A DNA stretch of 7,569 nt from Fidelibacterota bacterium. Lineage in GTDB: Bacteria; Fidelibacterota; UBA2242. The position numbers and the translations under genes are program-made. Location of the stretch: contig JALOAB010000109.1 in assembly GCA_023229045.1 (NCBI GenBank), forward strand, positions 1-7,569, read 5' to 3'. The notes beneath the pieces were generated by a model that worked only from the letters and a program-made list of their open reading frames with translations, had not been told where the DNA came from and did no database searches. Below, one piece after another: positions 5,705 to 7,569 of this stretch (position 1 is its first letter; each line of letters starts with the position of its first letter).

Positions 5705-7569
5705 CTATAGACTGGACATCACTAAATCGATATTATATGTGACCGTCTCCCCTGCTTTCAATCTAACGTCGAACCACGGGATAATCACCGAACTTTGGTA
5801 AATCCGCTCGAATCCGGCCTCGGATAGCGAAACGGTTTCCACCGCAAAGCGCCAGAATTCGAGGGCTTGCGACGCAATCACTTCGGCTTTGAATTTGTCC
5901 CATTCATTGACGACGCCCAGAGCCTTGATTCCGGCTAAAACACCCGTCGAGTTCAGCGCCGGCTTGGCGGTCTTTTCACCTTCTGCGATGTAATAGCGGT
6001 CCGGCGAATCGCCGCCAAGTAGCGCGAAATTAAACTCCGGCCCAAAGCGAAAAACATTTTCGCGGGCGTTGGCGTTAGTCAAAGTGTAAGTGATTTTCAA
6101 AGATGATTTTTCAAATACAATTGTCTTTTTTATTTCGAACTTTTGCCAGTTAATCCAGCCTTGCCGGTTAAGCGTTAGCGTACGCGATTTTTCATCGAGC
6201 TCGGCGTGATAGCGACCCATAATAAAGTCACTGTCCTCAAAATATTCGCCGTCACGGAATTTTTCCAGCGAGATAGCCAGATGGATGATATGATCAACTA
6301 AGGTCTTGCGTGGATATTTATCGTATTTGAGATATTTTTCAAGCCCTTTTTCTTTGGAAAGCACCAGGTCGTGGATACTGCCGCTGGTATTGGAATTTTC
6401 TCCGCTGTCAGCCAGGACCACTTTGCGGTGATATGATTCCCGATAACGCTGAATGCCATTTAGTAGATTAAAAGCCTTATCCATCATGGATAGTTCTGTT
6501 ATCATTCCTCCACGATGCGGTGCGATGATGGTATGCAAATTGCCCCAATCGACGACAATCTCGTCTTCGCCATCGGCGTCAAAATCAAAAACTTCCGCCC
6601 GGAAACCTTTCTCCCCCAGAATTTTATTCAGCAAGCGTTCACCGGTCAGGAGTTCGGAGTAAATCGCATGACGCAGGTGTGGCAGGTACAGACCGCCAAA
6701 AATGCCATGCCAGTAGGCGCAGTTGCAGGTGCCGCGCCAGAGGTGCAGACGCACCTGTTCGAGTTCGCGGCGCTGACTGTCAGTCAATTCTTTGACATTA
6801 ACCCGGTTTATTCGCTCCGAGAGATTCAGCATTTTCTTCTGCATCCAGTTACTCTCGTCGTACTTGAAAAGGAAATTGCGCCAGATGCCGCCCTTGATGA
6901 ATGGACGGGCTTCTTCGATGCGATTTTTATGTTCGAATTCGTGGACCAGGTCGGCGAATTTCTCACCGGCCGCCCAGGGCAAAGACCATTCGCTCATTTC
7001 GAAATAGGAGGCAGTCGGCAGGTAAATGCGACCTTTAGGCGGATGTTTTTCATACCATTCGGCGAAAGTCAGGGTTTTTAGCCATTCGCTGTTCTTACGT
7101 AAAGCTGTGAAAAAACTCCGCAACCAGCCTTTGGTAAAAACCTGCTCATGAGTGCCCGGCCAGACTCCGAATTTCTCGCCATCGTCCGCCATAACGACGA
7201 CGGTTTGACCGTCTTCGGTGGCAAATTTTGCCAGATGATCGATGGTTGCCTGTGGCTCCTGAAAAGGAATCGTGTAGCGCAGACGTTGACTGATCGGAAA
7301 AATACCAAGCGTCTTCCCCTGCTCTTCCGTCAGAAAATGACCGGTGAGTTCGCTTTCCTGCTTGCCATTGCTTAGAAAGTGATAATCATCAACGGTGATG
7401 TACTTGATCCCGGCTTCGGCAATTGGTTTGGCGAGATGTGGCTCCCAGACCCGCTCGGTCAACCAGAGCCCCTTTGCCGGATAATTGAACCGTTTTTGAA
7501 TGTAGTCGTTCATCATCCTGATCTGGCCAACCTTATCGGCATCGGGAATCATGGCCAGCACCGGCTCGA
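5705..7569 (-). CDS. GH57 4-alpha-glucanotransferase/alpha-amylase (N-terminus beyond right edge)
   Basis: The frame is open from the stop at 5705 through the right edge, with EP(V)LAMIPDADK at the boundary matching the interior of the family, so the GTG at 7561 is not the real start. Counting from that codon, WLTERVWEP (33-41) holds the catalytic nucleophile Glu36 and ADDGEKFGVWPG (125-136) the acid/base Asp127. Their 91-residue spacing equals that of Glu123 and Asp214 in the Thermococcus litoralis enzyme, so about 87 residues are missing. Other family blocks are SYFEMSEWSLP (185-195), GGIWRNFLFKY (224-234) and CNCAYWHGIFGG (279-290). After these come the beta-rich middle and C-terminal domains (DUF1925/DUF1926, PF09094/PF09095). 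No signal peptide can be judged. The family cleaves and transfers alpha-1,4-glucans, so a role in glycogen or maltodextrin metabolism is likely. Transferase and hydrolase activity cannot be told apart from sequence. Confidence 0.93.
   Translation of the reverse strand, partial: EPVLAMIPDADKVGQIRMMNDYIQKRFNYPAKGLWLTERVWEPHLAKPIAEAGIKYITVDDYHFLSNGKQESELTGHFLTEEQGKTLGIFPISQRLRYTIPFQEPQATIDHLAKFATEDGQTVVVMADDGEKFGVWPGTHEQVFTKGWLRSFFTALRKNSEWLKTLTFAEWYEKHPPKGRIYLPTASYFEMSEWSLPWAAGEKFADLVHEFEHKNRIEEARPFIKGGIWRNFLFKYDESNWMQKKMLNLSERINRVNVKELTDSQRRELEQVRLHLWRGTCNCAYWHGIFGGLYLPHLRHAIYSELLTGERLLNKILGEKGFRAEVFDFDADGEDEIVVDWGNLHTIIAPHRGGMITELSMMDKAFNLLNGIQRYRESYHRKVVLADSGENSNTSGSIHDLVLSKEKGLEKYLKYDKYPRKTLVDHIIHLAISLEKFRDGEYFEDSDFIMGRYHAELDEKSRTLTLNRQGWINWQKFEIKKTIVFEKSSLKITYTLTNANARENVFRFGPEFNFALLGGDSPDRYYIAEGEKTAKPALNSTGVLAGIKALGVVNEWDKFKAEVIASQALEFWRFAVETVSLSEAGFERIYQSSVIIPWFDVRLKAGETVTYNIDLVMSSL

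Noticed and set aside
6515..7081. 188-codon open frame on the plus strand inside the GH57 gene
   Set aside because: It lies wholly antisense to a gene with clear family motifs, has no RBS, and its translation shows no recognisable domain. Long antisense frames are expected opposite GC-richer coding sequence.
1..7569. CRISPR arrays, tRNA or rRNA genes, insertion sequences
   Set aside because: I saw no regularly spaced repeats, no tRNA-like cloverleaf or rRNA sequence, and no transposase or terminal-inverted-repeat structure.

Overview
The window looks like chromosomal DNA from a member of the FCB group (Bacteroidota, Ignavibacteriota, Calditrichota, KSB1 and relatives). Three things point there. 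One protein ends in a type A sorting domain of the type IX secretion system (T9SS) with the YPNPFNP signature. Another is a Fibrobacter succinogenes major paralogous (FISUMP) domain protein. A third is a lipoprotein with a loose, Bacteroidota-like lipobox. The species cannot be fixed from the sequence, and YPNPFNP favours the Ignavibacteriota/Calditrichota/KSB1 side over classical Bacteroidetes.

Layout. Bases 1-24 hold the first eight codons of a leftward gene with a strong ribosome binding site. Bases 25-390 are an AT-rich divergent intergenic region with two long-range inverted repeats and a palindrome. Two rightward secreted-protein genes follow, 12 bases apart: a T9SS cargo protein (391-1203) and a FISUMP protein (1216-1962). 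The 3' part of the FISUMP gene looks like the variable region of a diversity-generating retroelement (DGR), and it is followed by a hairpin-rich segment (1963-2100). Next come a four-helix membrane protein (2218-2592) and a secreted two-domain beta-sandwich protein with a DNRLRE-like C-terminus (2684-3901). A lipoprotein with a beta-propeller fold (4008-5003) is translationally coupled to a small outer-membrane beta-barrel protein (5006-5506). A strong bidirectional terminator (5646-5681) separates these from a convergent leftward gene for a GH57 4-alpha-glucanotransferase/alpha-amylase, whose N-terminus lies beyond the right edge.

How the genes fit together. All five rightward soluble or barrel proteins carry export signals, so the rightward block is a cell-envelope and surface set with a carbohydrate flavour. 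The GH57 enzyme acts on alpha-glucans and appears to be an independent transcription unit.

The main point of interest is the FISUMP gene. Its last third changes abruptly in codon use (GC3 about 75% against about 27% near the N-terminus, counted by hand). It is crowded with codons one or two substitutions from AAC/AAT, and stem-loops resembling DGR target-site hairpins lie just downstream. No reverse transcriptase or template repeat is in the window, so if this is a DGR target it is a remote one.
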